Positions 16,204 through 23,742 of a stretch of DNA of 64,000 nucleotides are shown here, piece after piece. The first letter of the stretch is position 1; the number at the start of each line of letters is the position of its first letter. The notes beneath the pieces were generated by a model that was not told the DNA's origin, did no database searches, and worked only from the letters and a program-made list of their open reading frames with translations. A program made the translations under genes and the position numbers. This stretch comes from an uncultured Corynebacterium sp. (GTDB taxonomy: Bacteria > Actinomycetota > Actinomycetes > Mycobacteriales > Mycobacteriaceae). The stretch spans positions 1 to 64,000 of the forward strand of contig NZ_CAMIBP010000013.1 in the NCBI RefSeq assembly GCF_946223165.1. The letters are read 5' to 3'.

Positions 16204-17433
16204 CTAAAAGAGGGTATTGTCGCCCACCAGGTCCAGCACCCACTGCGCCCAGCCCTGCACCGTCGATGTCCGCCGCGCCACGGTCGAGTCCTTGAGCCCC
16301 AGGCCCGTCATGTGCTTGCCGATGCCGTCCCGCCCCGGCACCGCTCCCGCCCGCAGGGTGTCCTCGAGGACCGCGCGCAACGCGCGGTGGCGCGCCATCT
16401 GCCGCACGAACGCCAGGTTGCGGGCGTCGCGATCCGTTAAGGACACGACCTTCCGGCCTAGTTCGGTGGCCTGCCACACGCCCTCGCCCTGCTCTAGCAG
16501 CCCGAGGTAGCGGCCCGCGTTGGCGTAGTAGTCCGCCTGGCGCGGGTCGAAGTCATAGTGCGCTGAGATCTCCTCGCGCGCAGCGGGTTCCTCGGCGAGC
16601 AGCTCCACGAGGTTGACCACGCGGGCGAAACTATTGGCCTGCGGGAACGGCGCGTCCTCCTCGACTGGCTCCGCCCCGCGCACCGCATTCACGACGTCCT
16701 CGTACCCCAGCCGGGAGGGGGACAGGGCGTAGCGGGCGGCATCGACAAGCGCGATGGAACCCAGCCGCGCAGGATCCCGGAACGTGTAGCGATACAAGGA
16801 GAAGATACCGTTTGTGTACACGAGATAGACCGGCACGACCTCCTTGCTCAAGGCCTGCTGGAAGCGCCGGTAGGGGAAGTAGAGCTGACGGATGTTGAAG
16901 TCCGCGGCCAAGTGATTCTTGGCCTCCACGAGCACAAGGTGCTCCGGCGACTCGTAGCCGCCGTCGATCTCCATTTGTGCGCGGTCCACGGTGAGGCCCT
17001 CCATCTCGAAGGTGCCGGTGGACATGCGCCCGGCCACCGTCGGTAACAGCCGCCCGCCGCCGAGGAAGTCTTCGAGCATCCCGCTCAGGTTCACCGCGCC
17101 CAGCGCCAGCGTCTCCGAGGTGATGGACCCCAGGCTTTCGATGCCCGCCGGCATGTGCGCCGTGCGCACCGGGCCCTCGATGTTCGGGAACGGTTCAAAT
17201 ATTTTGAAGCGCCCCACCACGTAGCGACTTCTCGATACCGGCAGGATGTTGAGGCCCAGTTCCTGGAACGGTGCGGGCCGCGCGGTGGAGAAGTCGTGCT
17301 TGGCCATGAGCCGCGGCTCGCGGCCGCCGATCCTTTTCAGCTCCGCGGCATCAATTTCGAACTGGCCGTCACACTCCAGCTCCCGTGCTTTGGCCTCGAG
17401 GACCTTCGCCCACGCTTCGTCGTTAGCGCCCAT
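16204..17433 (-). CDS. Putative type II restriction endonuclease
   Basis: 409 residues. It overlaps the preceding methyltransferase gene by 11 bp, so it is probably its cognate nuclease. The likely PD-(D/E)xK active site is Asp157...Glu170-Ala-Lys172 in EIDGGYESPEHLVLVEAKN, followed by a helix NIRQLYFPYRRFQQAL. The C-terminal third resembles a winged-helix region (LGLLEQGEGVWQATELGRKVV). It does not look like DpnII or MboI, so specificity cannot be inferred from the nuclease. Restriction function is inferred from the motif and the neighbouring methylase. Confidence 0.75.
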   Translation of the reverse strand: MGANDEAWAKVLEAKARELECDGQFEIDAAELKRIGGREPRLMAKHDFSTARPAPFQELGLNILPVSRSRYVVGRFKIFEPFPNIEGPVRTAHMPAGIESLGSITSETLALGAVNLSGMLEDFLGGGRLLPTVAGRMSTGTFEMEGLTVDRAQMEIDGGYESPEHLVLVEAKNHLAADFNIRQLYFPYRRFQQALSKEVVPVYLVYTNGIFSLYRYTFRDPARLGSIALVDAARYALSPSRLGYEDVVNAVRGAEPVEEDAPFPQANSFARVVNLVELLAEEPAAREEISAHYDFDPRQADYYANAGRYLGLLEQGEGVWQATELGRKVVSLTDRDARNLAFVRQMARHRALRAVLEDTLRAGAVPGRDGIGKHMTGLGLKDSTVARRTSTVQGWAQWVLDLVGDNTLF

Positions 17434-18265
17434 AGTTGCGCACCAGGACCTCGTCGACCTTGCCGCGCTTCGACGCGACGGAGTTCACCGCGCGCGTCGC
17501 CCCCACGATGTCCACGCGGTACTCGCCGTAGAGCTCCTTGATGAAGTCCGTGGCGGAATTGGACAGGAGGAACTTCACTCCCCGCGAGTTCAACGCGTCG
17601 CACGTCTCCTTGAGCCGGACCTGGTCTCCGTGCCCGAAGCCGCCCGACTGGTAGCCGGTGAAGTTGCTCGTCGGATTGACCGGGTCGTACGGCGGATCGA
17701 AGTACACGAAGTCGCCCTCCCGTGCGCTGTCCAGAATGGCCGCGTAGTCTCCGGTGTGGAACTCGACATCGCTGGCGTTGAGGTACTCCGACACGGCGCG
17801 CAGCGTGGGCTCGTCACAAATGGCCGGGTTCGCGTAGCGGCCAAACGGCGCGTTGAACTGGCCCGCGTTGTTGACGCGGTAGAGGCCGTTGTAGCACGTC
17901 TTGTTGAGGTAGATGGTGCGCGCGGCGCGCTCGACCCGAGTAAGCTTCGCGAATCCCGGCTCGCGGTCCAGCCCGCGCATCTCGTAGAAGAAGTCTGCCT
18001 CGTTCGGGTACGTGGCGAGCAGCGCGATGAGCTCGTCCACGTGATCCCGGACCTCCTCGTAGACCGTAATAAGTTCTGTATTGAGATCATTGACCGAGGC
18101 GTGCTGTGGGGTCAGCTCGAAGAGCACCGCGCCGCCGCCCACGAAAGGCTCGAAGTAGCGCTTAAACCCCGCGGCCGGCAGTGCGTCCTTGATTTCCGGC
18201 AAGAGCTGGCGCTTTCCGCCGACCCATTTGAGCAATGGCTTCACGTTTTTCATAGCGGAAGTCAT
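17423..18265 (-). CDS. Dam/DpnM-type DNA adenine-N6 methyltransferase
   Basis: 280 residues, class alpha methyltransferase. Seen in order: KWVGGKRQLLPEI (motif X, about 13-25), YFEPFVGGGAVLFEL (motif I, SAM binding, 37-51), the target region with NGLYRVNNAGQFNAPFGRY, FVYFDPPYDPV (motif IV, DPPY at 190-193), and a C-terminal RGKVDEVLVRNY. It closely follows the DpnM/Dam layout, whose members methylate GATC; that specificity is an inference. It starts 9 bp after the acetyltransferase stop and overlaps the restriction gene. Confidence 0.92.
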   Translation of the reverse strand: MTSAMKNVKPLLKWVGGKRQLLPEIKDALPAAGFKRYFEPFVGGGAVLFELTPQHASVNDLNTELITVYEEVRDHVDELIALLATYPNEADFFYEMRGLDREPGFAKLTRVERAARTIYLNKTCYNGLYRVNNAGQFNAPFGRYANPAICDEPTLRAVSEYLNASDVEFHTGDYAAILDSAREGDFVYFDPPYDPVNPTSNFTGYQSGGFGHGDQVRLKETCDALNSRGVKFLLSNSATDFIKELYGEYRVDIVGATRAVNSVASKRGKVDEVLVRNYGR

Positions 18266-18274
18266 AGTAGTGGG

Positions 18275-19093
18275 CTAGGTGGACATGCTTTCTACCTCGC
18301 CCTCGTCGGCCACTGCATAATAGCCGATACGCTGGTAAATCTTGTTCGACACCGGGTTCGCTTGGTCCGTGTAAAGGCTTGGCGTATCTCCCGCATCAAG
18401 AGCGCGCTGGCTTAAGGTGGCTACGACCCACGCCGCATAGCCACGACCGCGGTGCTCCTCGGGTGTGAACACCGGCCCGATTCGCTGCAGCCCCAGCCCG
18501 GTATCCTGCATGGCGCTCATGTGCACCGGCTGGCCGTCGACCTCCCAGATCCAGTGGTTGGGAATCTTGTCCTCTAGTCCGGCTCCATAGGGATCCACTA
18601 GTTCCGGTGTGCGCCCACCCTGCAGCTCCGAGTCCCAGTGAAACTGCTCGCGCCAGCGTCGCACCAGCTCGAGGTCATCGTGGGTCGCCTGCCGCAGCTC
18701 GCCGTGGGGCCGCGTGGGCCAGATGACCTCGCCCAGCACGAACCTGCGGGTGTGCACTTTTACCACCGGATTGGGCACGAGCGCGAGGCAGGAGTCCAGG
18801 TCACCGTTGGCCGCCGTGACGCCGTGGCCCCGGAGGGCGGCGGACAGTGCCGACAGGGCGGCATCGCCAAGCGTGGGCACAAACAGCGCGCCCGAGGGAT
18901 GCGTGCGCATGGCGCAGCCGCGGATCTCCTCGTCCGATATCACGGCAAACCAGTAGGGCTCTGGACCCCGTGGTTTGCGGGCCTGCGTGGCGATGATGGA
19001 ATATGCCTGGATGTGGGCGGCAAGGAATCTACCAGCTCTTTCCAGAAACGCATCTGGGTCCTCATAAAACTCGACATTCATGGGGCTGAACAT
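18275..19093 (-). CDS. GNAT family N-acetyltransferase
   Basis: 272 residues. The C-terminal acetyl-CoA fold shows IGPVFTPEEHRGRGYAAWVVATLSQRAL (Q/RxxGxG/A type loop) and LYTDQANPVSNKIYQRIGYYAV. The N-terminal half is a degenerate GNAT-like domain. The acceptor is unknown. The GGAGGT ribosome site sits 10 nt before the ATG and is part of the 3' arm of the rpsT terminator, so translation may be limited when that hairpin forms. A second in-frame ATG 12 bp downstream lacks a ribosome site. Confidence 0.88.
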   Translation of the reverse strand: MFSPMNVEFYEDPDAFLERAGRFLAAHIQAYSIIATQARKPRGPEPYWFAVISDEEIRGCAMRTHPSGALFVPTLGDAALSALSAALRGHGVTAANGDLDSCLALVPNPVVKVHTRRFVLGEVIWPTRPHGELRQATHDDLELVRRWREQFHWDSELQGGRTPELVDPYGAGLEDKIPNHWIWEVDGQPVHMSAMQDTGLGLQRIGPVFTPEEHRGRGYAAWVVATLSQRALDAGDTPSLYTDQANPVSNKIYQRIGYYAVADEGEVESMST

Positions 19094-19098
19094 AGCAA

Positions 19099-19122
19099 AA
19101 GGGACCTCCGAAGAGGTCCCTT
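19099..19122 (-). terminator. rpsT terminator with UUCG loop, overlapping a ribosome site
   Basis: On the - strand AAGGGACCTC and GAGGTCCCTT form a perfect 10-bp stem closed by TTCG, a C(UUCG)G tetraloop, followed by TTTT. It ends the rpsT transcript. The 3' arm contains GGAGGT, the only ribosome site for the downstream acetyltransferase. Confidence 0.88.
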
Positions 19123-19135
19123 AGTGCGGTATTAT

Positions 19136-19399
19136 TTACGCCATCTTGTTGAAGGCAGAAGCCATACCGGACTTCTTGTTGGCCGCGGTGTTGCGGTGCA
19201 GAACGCCCTTGGAGACGGACTTGTCCAGCGCGCGGGAAGCAACGCGGAGCTGAGTCTCTGCAGCAGCCTTGTCGCCAGCCTCAACGGCAGCACGGAACTT
19301 GCGGATCTCGGTACGAACGGCGGAACGCACAGCCTTGTTGCGCTGGCGAGCCTTCTCGTTGGTGATGATGCGCTTCTTCTTGGACTTGATGTTTGCCAT
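19136..19399 (-). CDS. rpsT: 30S ribosomal protein S20
   Basis: 87 residues, normal for S20. It shows the lysine-rich opening MANIKSKKKRIITNEKARQRNKAVRSAVRTEIRKF and the C-terminal ASRALDKSVSKGVLHRNTAANKKSGMASAFNKM. It binds 16S rRNA in the small subunit. AAGAGGT precedes the ATG. A strong hairpin with a UUCG loop follows the stop. Convergent or neighbouring genes do not overlap it. Confidence 0.97.
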   Translation of the reverse strand: MANIKSKKKRIITNEKARQRNKAVRSAVRTEIRKFRAAVEAGDKAAAETQLRVASRALDKSVSKGVLHRNTAANKKSGMASAFNKMA

Positions 19400-19434
19400 C
19401 AGAAATACCTCTTGGAATCGTAGTGATTATCTTT

Positions 19435-19576
19435 TCACCAGCGCTCTCGGACATACTCCGCTGGCGTGGGCGCGAGTGTTCGAAGGGCAAACCCAAGGTC
19501 CTGTTCGTCCCGACTCGCGCGCCCGAGCGCGCTGGCAACCTGTCCACAATAACCTAGCAGCAGGTCAGAACCAAAA
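19435..19576 (-). other. Stop-free tail after the PemK-like gene
   Basis: This 142-bp stretch between the PemK-like stop and rpsT has no start codon of its own. It reads as 46 protein-like residues ending EYVRERW in the frame one base off from the PemK-like gene. Dropping one base of the GGGG run at 19581-19584 (- strand) would join it to that gene. It could be a frameshifted C-terminal extension, a remnant, or chance. Third-position GC is low in the first 15 codons and normal later. Confidence 0.25.
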
Positions 19577-20122
19577 TCAGCCCCAGTGGTACACGGAGCG
19601 AAGGCGGTTCGCGATTCTTTCGAATCGGCGCGCGGGGAACAGTGTGCCCTGGCGGCGAACCTGCTCCTCGGAGATCTCCAGCACACGGTCCAGGCGGATC
19701 CAGCACTGGCGTCCCTGCTCATCCCACTCGCCGCGGCCGATCTCCAGCCACCAGTCCTCGTCCGCATGATCCGGATTCGGGGAGATGAGCAAACCCAACA
19801 CCGTCGTGCGCGTGCGGCCGATGACCAAGATGGCGCGCTCCTGCGGCGGCTTCTGCGGCCCACCGGAGGGAACCCACACCCACACCACCTCGCCGGAGTC
19901 CGCCTGGCCGTCCATATCGGGGGCGAAGAAGATGGAACGGGCGCGCGACTCAGTGCGCTCAATCCGGATGGTCGCGGCCTTGCGCCGCGTGAGGCTCGCC
20001 GGCTTGCCATGCATGCCCAAGCGCGCGTTGATGCGTTTGAGACCGGTGTCGAGCGGCTCGGCATCACGGATGGCGAGTGCGCGTTTGAGACGCCCCCATC
20101 CGGTTGGGTTTGGGCTAGTCAT
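19577..20122 (-). CDS. PemK/MazF-like protein
   Basis: 181 residues. After about 60 basic N-terminal residues comes a PemK-like beta-barrel pattern: SGEVVWVWVPSGG, then PPQERAILVIGRTRTTVLGLLISPN, then RLDRVLEISEEQVRRQG. MazF/PemK toxins are ribonucleases, but no antitoxin gene lies next to this one and its place beside lepA suggests a housekeeping version of the fold. A - strand TAGGAT (20135-20130) ends 7 nt before the ATG, so it is probably leaderless. The lepA ATG is only 18 bp away on the other strand. Confidence 0.75.
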   Translation of the reverse strand: MTSPNPTGWGRLKRALAIRDAEPLDTGLKRINARLGMHGKPASLTRRKAATIRIERTESRARSIFFAPDMDGQADSGEVVWVWVPSGGPQKPPQERAILVIGRTRTTVLGLLISPNPDHADEDWWLEIGRGEWDEQGRQCWIRLDRVLEISEEQVRRQGTLFPARRFERIANRLRSVYHWG

Positions 20123-20140
20123 GTCGACTATCCTAGACCC
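20123..20140. promoter_or_regulatory. Overlapping divergent -10 elements of lepA and the PemK-like gene
   Basis: The whole divergent gap is 18 bp. TATCCT (20129-20134, + strand) ends 6 nt before the lepA ATG. TAGGAT (20135-20130, - strand) ends 7 nt before the PemK-like ATG. The two hexamers share five bases, so both leaderless transcripts would start from one bidirectional -10. Confidence 0.6.
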
Positions 20141-21988
20141 ATGCCTACTAACTTTGCGGCCACTACGTTTACGGATCCGTCCCGGATCCGGAACTTTTGC
20201 ATTATCGCCCACATCGACCACGGCAAGTCGACGCTGGCTGACCGCATCCTGCAGTTCTCGCAGGTGGTCGACGCACGCGACATGCGCGACCAGTACCTGG
20301 ACAACATGGACATCGAGCGCGAGCGCGGCATCACCATCAAGGCGCAGAACGTGCGCCTGCCGTGGGTACCCCGCTCCGGCCCTCATGCCGGTGAGGAAAT
20401 CGTCATGCAGATGATTGACACCCCCGGCCACGTGGACTTCACCTATGAGGTCTCCCGTGCGCTCGAGGCCTGCGAGGGTGCCATCCTGCTTGTCGATGCC
20501 GCCCAGGGCATCGAGGCCCAGACCCTCGCCAACCTCTACCTCGCCATGGACAACGATCTGGAGATCATCCCGGTCCTCAACAAGATCGACCTTCCTGCTG
20601 CGGACCCGGAGAAGTACTCCCTGGAGATCGCCAACATCATCGGCTGCGAGCCCGAGGACGTCCTGCGCGTCTCCGGTAAGACAGGTGAAGGCGTGGAGGC
20701 CCTCCTGGACAAGGTCGCCGAACTTGTCCCGCCGCCCACCTCGGAGCACGGCGCCGATGCCCCTGCACGCGCCATGATCTTCGACTCCGTCTACGACACC
20801 TACCGCGGTGTCGTCACCTACATCCGCATGATGGACGGCAAGCTCACCCCGCGCCAGAAGGTGACCATGATGTCCACCGGCGCGAACCACGAGCTGCTCG
20901 AAGTCGGCATCGTCAGCCCCACCATGCAGAAGTGCCAAGGCCTGGGCCCCGGCGAGGTGGGCTACCTCATCACCGGCGTGAAGAACGTCCGTGAGACCAA
21001 GGTTGGCGACACCATCACCTGGGCCAGCGGCGGTGCCACCGAGCCGCTCAAGGGCTATGAGGAGCCGAAGCCGATGGTGTATTCGGGCCTGTTCCCAATC
21101 TCCCAGGCGGACTTTCCGGATCTGCGCGACGCCTTGGAGAAGCTGCAGCTTAACGATGCCTCGCTGACCTACGAGCCCGAGACCTCCGTCGCCCTGGGTT
21201 TCGGTTTCCGCTGCGGCTTCCTGGGCCTGCTGCACATGGAGATCACCCGCGACCGACTGGAGCGCGAGTTCGATCTTGACCTGATTTCCACCGCCCCCTC
21301 CGTGACCTACCGCGTCGTGGCCGAGGACGGCTCCGAACAGGTCATTCACAACCCGTCGGACTGGCCGGCGGGCAAGCTGCGCGAGGTCTACGAGCCGGTC
21401 GTGAAGACCACTATCATCGTGCCCTCGGACTTCGTGGGCACCACGATGGAGCTGTGCCAGAACAAGCGCGGCCAGCTCGGCGGCATGGACTACCTCTCCG
21501 AGGACCGCGTGGAGTTGCGCTACACGATGCCGCTCGGCGAGATCATTTTCGACTTCTTCGATCAGCTCAAGTCCCGCACCAAGGGCTACGCCTCCCTCAA
21601 CTACGAGGAGGCTGGCGAGCAGCTTGCCGACCTAGTCAAGGTGGACATCCTGCTCAACGGTGATCCCGTCGATGCCTTCTCCGCCATCGTCCACCGTGAC
21701 TCCGCGCAGTGGTACGGCAACAAGATGACGAAGAAGCTCAAGGAGCTCATCCCGCGCCAACAGTTCGAGGTGCCCGTCCAGGCCGCCATCGGCTCCAAGG
21801 TCATTGCGCGCGAGAACATCCGCGCCATGCGCAAGGACGTCTTGGCCAAGTGCTACGGCGGTGACATCAGCCGTAAGCGCAAGCTGCTGGAGAAGCAGAA
21901 GGAAGGCAAGAAGCGCATGAAGTCCCTGGGCTCCGTCTCGGTGCCGCAGGAGGCATTCGTCGCCGCTCTGTCCACTGACGACGACTAA
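20141..21988 (+). CDS. lepA: Elongation factor 4 (LepA)
   Basis: 615 residues, full length. Ribosome-binding translational GTPase proposed to back-translocate or remodel stalled ribosomes. G1 IAHIDHGKSTL (about 23-33), RGITIKAQNVRL (G2), DTPGHVDF (G3) and NKIDL (G4) are visible. The C-terminal LepA-specific domain ends RKRKLLEKQKEGKKRMKSLGSVSVPQEAF. The frame is open upstream, but the ATG at 20141 gives the family N-terminus. The stop overlaps the convergent phosphatase stop by 4 bp. Confidence 0.98.
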   Translation: MPTNFAATTFTDPSRIRNFCIIAHIDHGKSTLADRILQFSQVVDARDMRDQYLDNMDIERERGITIKAQNVRLPWVPRSGPHAGEEIVMQMIDTPGHVDFTYEVSRALEACEGAILLVDAAQGIEAQTLANLYLAMDNDLEIIPVLNKIDLPAADPEKYSLEIANIIGCEPEDVLRVSGKTGEGVEALLDKVAELVPPPTSEHGADAPARAMIFDSVYDTYRGVVTYIRMMDGKLTPRQKVTMMSTGANHELLEVGIVSPTMQKCQGLGPGEVGYLITGVKNVRETKVGDTITWASGGATEPLKGYEEPKPMVYSGLFPISQADFPDLRDALEKLQLNDASLTYEPETSVALGFGFRCGFLGLLHMEITRDRLEREFDLDLISTAPSVTYRVVAEDGSEQVIHNPSDWPAGKLREVYEPVVKTTIIVPSDFVGTTMELCQNKRGQLGGMDYLSEDRVELRYTMPLGEIIFDFFDQLKSRTKGYASLNYEEAGEQLADLVKVDILLNGDPVDAFSAIVHRDSAQWYGNKMTKKLKELIPRQQFEVPVQAAIGSKVIARENIRAMRKDVLAKCYGGDISRKRKLLEKQKEGKKRMKSLGSVSVPQEAFVAALSTDDD

Positions 21989-23565
21989 GAACGAGCTGCG
22001 TGCCCTCCTACCAGCGGCAGGAGGTGCTGGCCAGCGACAGCAATCGCGGCAATTACGCCGATGACTGCCGCTACGATGCCCCATACGGTGCCCGAGGAGG
22101 AACCTTTGTCGTTGCTCTCTGCCAGGTGCGCCTTCGAGTGATTGGAGGTAGCACCTAGCGGCAGGCAGGCGGCCAGCTCATCCAGGGTGTAGAACGTCGA
22201 GTCCTTGGTGATCGGCTCGCACTCGTCTTTGAACTGGATTTCCTTCTCGTTGTACAGCATGCGCACGAGGGTCTGGCCTTCCTTATTCTGGAACGCGTCC
22301 CACTGGATGTTTGCACCCATCGGGGAGACCTTGTCACCGCGCCAGGTGGAGTTGTCCCAGCTGTACACCTCGTCCGCGGTCACGCCCTTCTCAGAGCCGG
22401 GAAGCTTGAGCAGCGCGGCCAGCGGGATGATGGTCTCAGCGTGGCCGAAGCGGTACTCAGCGGCGATGTCGCCGCCCGCAGCGCGGTCCTGGACGCTCTT
22501 GATTATCTCGTCGAGCAGTGGTGCGTAGTTGTCGTAAGCGACGGTCTGGCCTTCGATGGCCGGGCCCTTCTCGTAGTAATCCTCAACGTCCAGCAGGTAT
22601 GCGAACGTCGGGCCGTTGGTGTCATCCATGTACTGGTCGAAAATCCAGCCCTCGGCCGGCGTCTTGGCCTCGTGGGCGAGGGCTGGCGCGATGATGTACA
22701 GGTTGTAGAACTGCAGGGCGGCATCGACAATGCCGTGCACAGCCTCGTCGTCATCCTCGCGGGCGGTGAACTCGATGCTTCCGTCCTCGAGTCCCGTGAT
22801 GAAGTCCTCGGTGAAAATCTTAGACAGCAGGTCCTTGGCTGCGGCCTGCGAGGCCGGCTTGGCGTACGCTGCCTGCACCTTTTCCTCCAGTACCTCGGAG
22901 TCCTTCCACACCTTATAGGCCTCGTAGCCCGGCGTGGACTTGTCCTTGTGGGCGTACATGATGTCGGTGCGGGCCTCGATGGCGACGTGGTCGTCTTCCT
23001 GGCCGTCCACGAGGTTGTCTGCTAGCTCCGGGTTCTCGGCTAGCCAGGCGGTGCCGAAGTTCCAGCCGGAGTCGTTTGCACGGTCCTCGCCGGAGGAAAT
23101 GTACTTGACCTTGAGGTTGTCCTTCTCGATGGCATCCATGAGGCCCGCGTTGCGCGTTGCATTACGCTTGCCGATGCCCTGCAGCTCCTCGCGGCCCACC
23201 ACCGTCAGGTTGCCGTAGCCGGCGTCCTGACCCGTGCCGCCGGCGAGTTCCTCATTGACCGTGATCATGGCGTCGACCTGCGGGATGAGCTTGGTGCCCA
23301 GCTCGGTGAGCTGGCCCTTGTCCTTGGCGTAGGCCAGCATTTGCTGTGCCAGATCGTCGTACTTGAAGCCGGACAGGCCGCGGGAGCCGTGACGGTTCAC
23401 GGTGGTGGTGTAGATCTGCGTGAAGCCGGCGGGCGCCGAGGCGTAGGTCGAGCCCTGTGGTTCATAGTGCTGCTTGGTGGAGTAGTAGGTGGTGTTCTCG
23501 GCGGCCATGGCTGGGGCGGCGGTGCAGGCGAGAGCGGTTGCGAGAGCAAGGAAGCGGATGCGCAT
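21985..23565 (-). CDS. Secreted histidine acid phosphatase (phytase/MINPP-like)
   Basis: 526 residues. A signal peptide (MRIRFLALATALACTAAPAMA) leads to the catalytic NRHGSRG at 57-63; FGHAETIIPL carries the HAE proton donor far downstream, the hallmarks of branch-2 histidine acid phosphatases. The C-terminus has one hydrophobic helix (GTVWGIVAAVIGVIAAIAVAG) and a short basic end, so the enzyme is probably anchored to the outer face of the membrane. No LPxTG motif is present. AGAAAGG precedes the ATG. It would release phosphate from organic phosphates; the substrate is unknown. Confidence 0.88.
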   Translation of the reverse strand: MRIRFLALATALACTAAPAMAAENTTYYSTKQHYEPQGSTYASAPAGFTQIYTTTVNRHGSRGLSGFKYDDLAQQMLAYAKDKGQLTELGTKLIPQVDAMITVNEELAGGTGQDAGYGNLTVVGREELQGIGKRNATRNAGLMDAIEKDNLKVKYISSGEDRANDSGWNFGTAWLAENPELADNLVDGQEDDHVAIEARTDIMYAHKDKSTPGYEAYKVWKDSEVLEEKVQAAYAKPASQAAAKDLLSKIFTEDFITGLEDGSIEFTAREDDDEAVHGIVDAALQFYNLYIIAPALAHEAKTPAEGWIFDQYMDDTNGPTFAYLLDVEDYYEKGPAIEGQTVAYDNYAPLLDEIIKSVQDRAAGGDIAAEYRFGHAETIIPLAALLKLPGSEKGVTADEVYSWDNSTWRGDKVSPMGANIQWDAFQNKEGQTLVRMLYNEKEIQFKDECEPITKDSTFYTLDELAACLPLGATSNHSKAHLAESNDKGSSSGTVWGIVAAVIGVIAAIAVAGQHLLPLVGGHAARS

Positions 23566-23606
23566 GAAGAACCTTTCTGAGGAGACCCGTTTACCGTAAA
23601 GCGCGC

Positions 23607-23635
23607 AGATTACCGGAAGGTGACGGTGGCTTGAA
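23607..23635 (-). promoter_or_regulatory. Promoter of the acid phosphatase gene
   Basis: On the - strand TTCAAG (23635-23630) and TAATCT (23612-23607) are 17 bp apart. A small inverted repeat, TTTAC and GTAAA around one base (23590-23600), lies just downstream of the -10 and could be an operator. The leader is about 35 nt and holds the AGAAAGG ribosome site. Confidence 0.5.
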
Positions 23636-23669
23636 CTGAGCACGAGATTTTCGTTATCGTTCGAAAGTA

Positions 23670-23698
23670 TTGACGAACTAGATGGCATTCTGTACGTT
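23670..23698 (+). promoter_or_regulatory. Promoter of the HNH endonuclease gene
   Basis: TTGACG (23670-23675) and TACGTT (23693-23698) are separated by exactly 17 bp, the best -35/-10 pair in the window. It rules out upstream start codons for the HNH gene and leaves a leader of about 38 nt ending in GGGAGG. Confidence 0.6.
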
Positions 23699-23742
23699 TG
23701 TTCGTAGGGGGAATCGAACGTAAATTCTATTCGGGAGGTGTT

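Noticed and set aside
16204..18265. R-M pair as a recent foreign island
   Set aside because: Its GC content and codon use look like the flanking genes, and no integrase, direct repeats or tRNA attachment site border it.
23655..23720. GTTCG/CGAAC repeats near the HNH promoter as a LexA (SOS) box
   Set aside because: The half-sites are not separated by the four bases of the actinobacterial consensus; the best pair is 9-10 bp apart.
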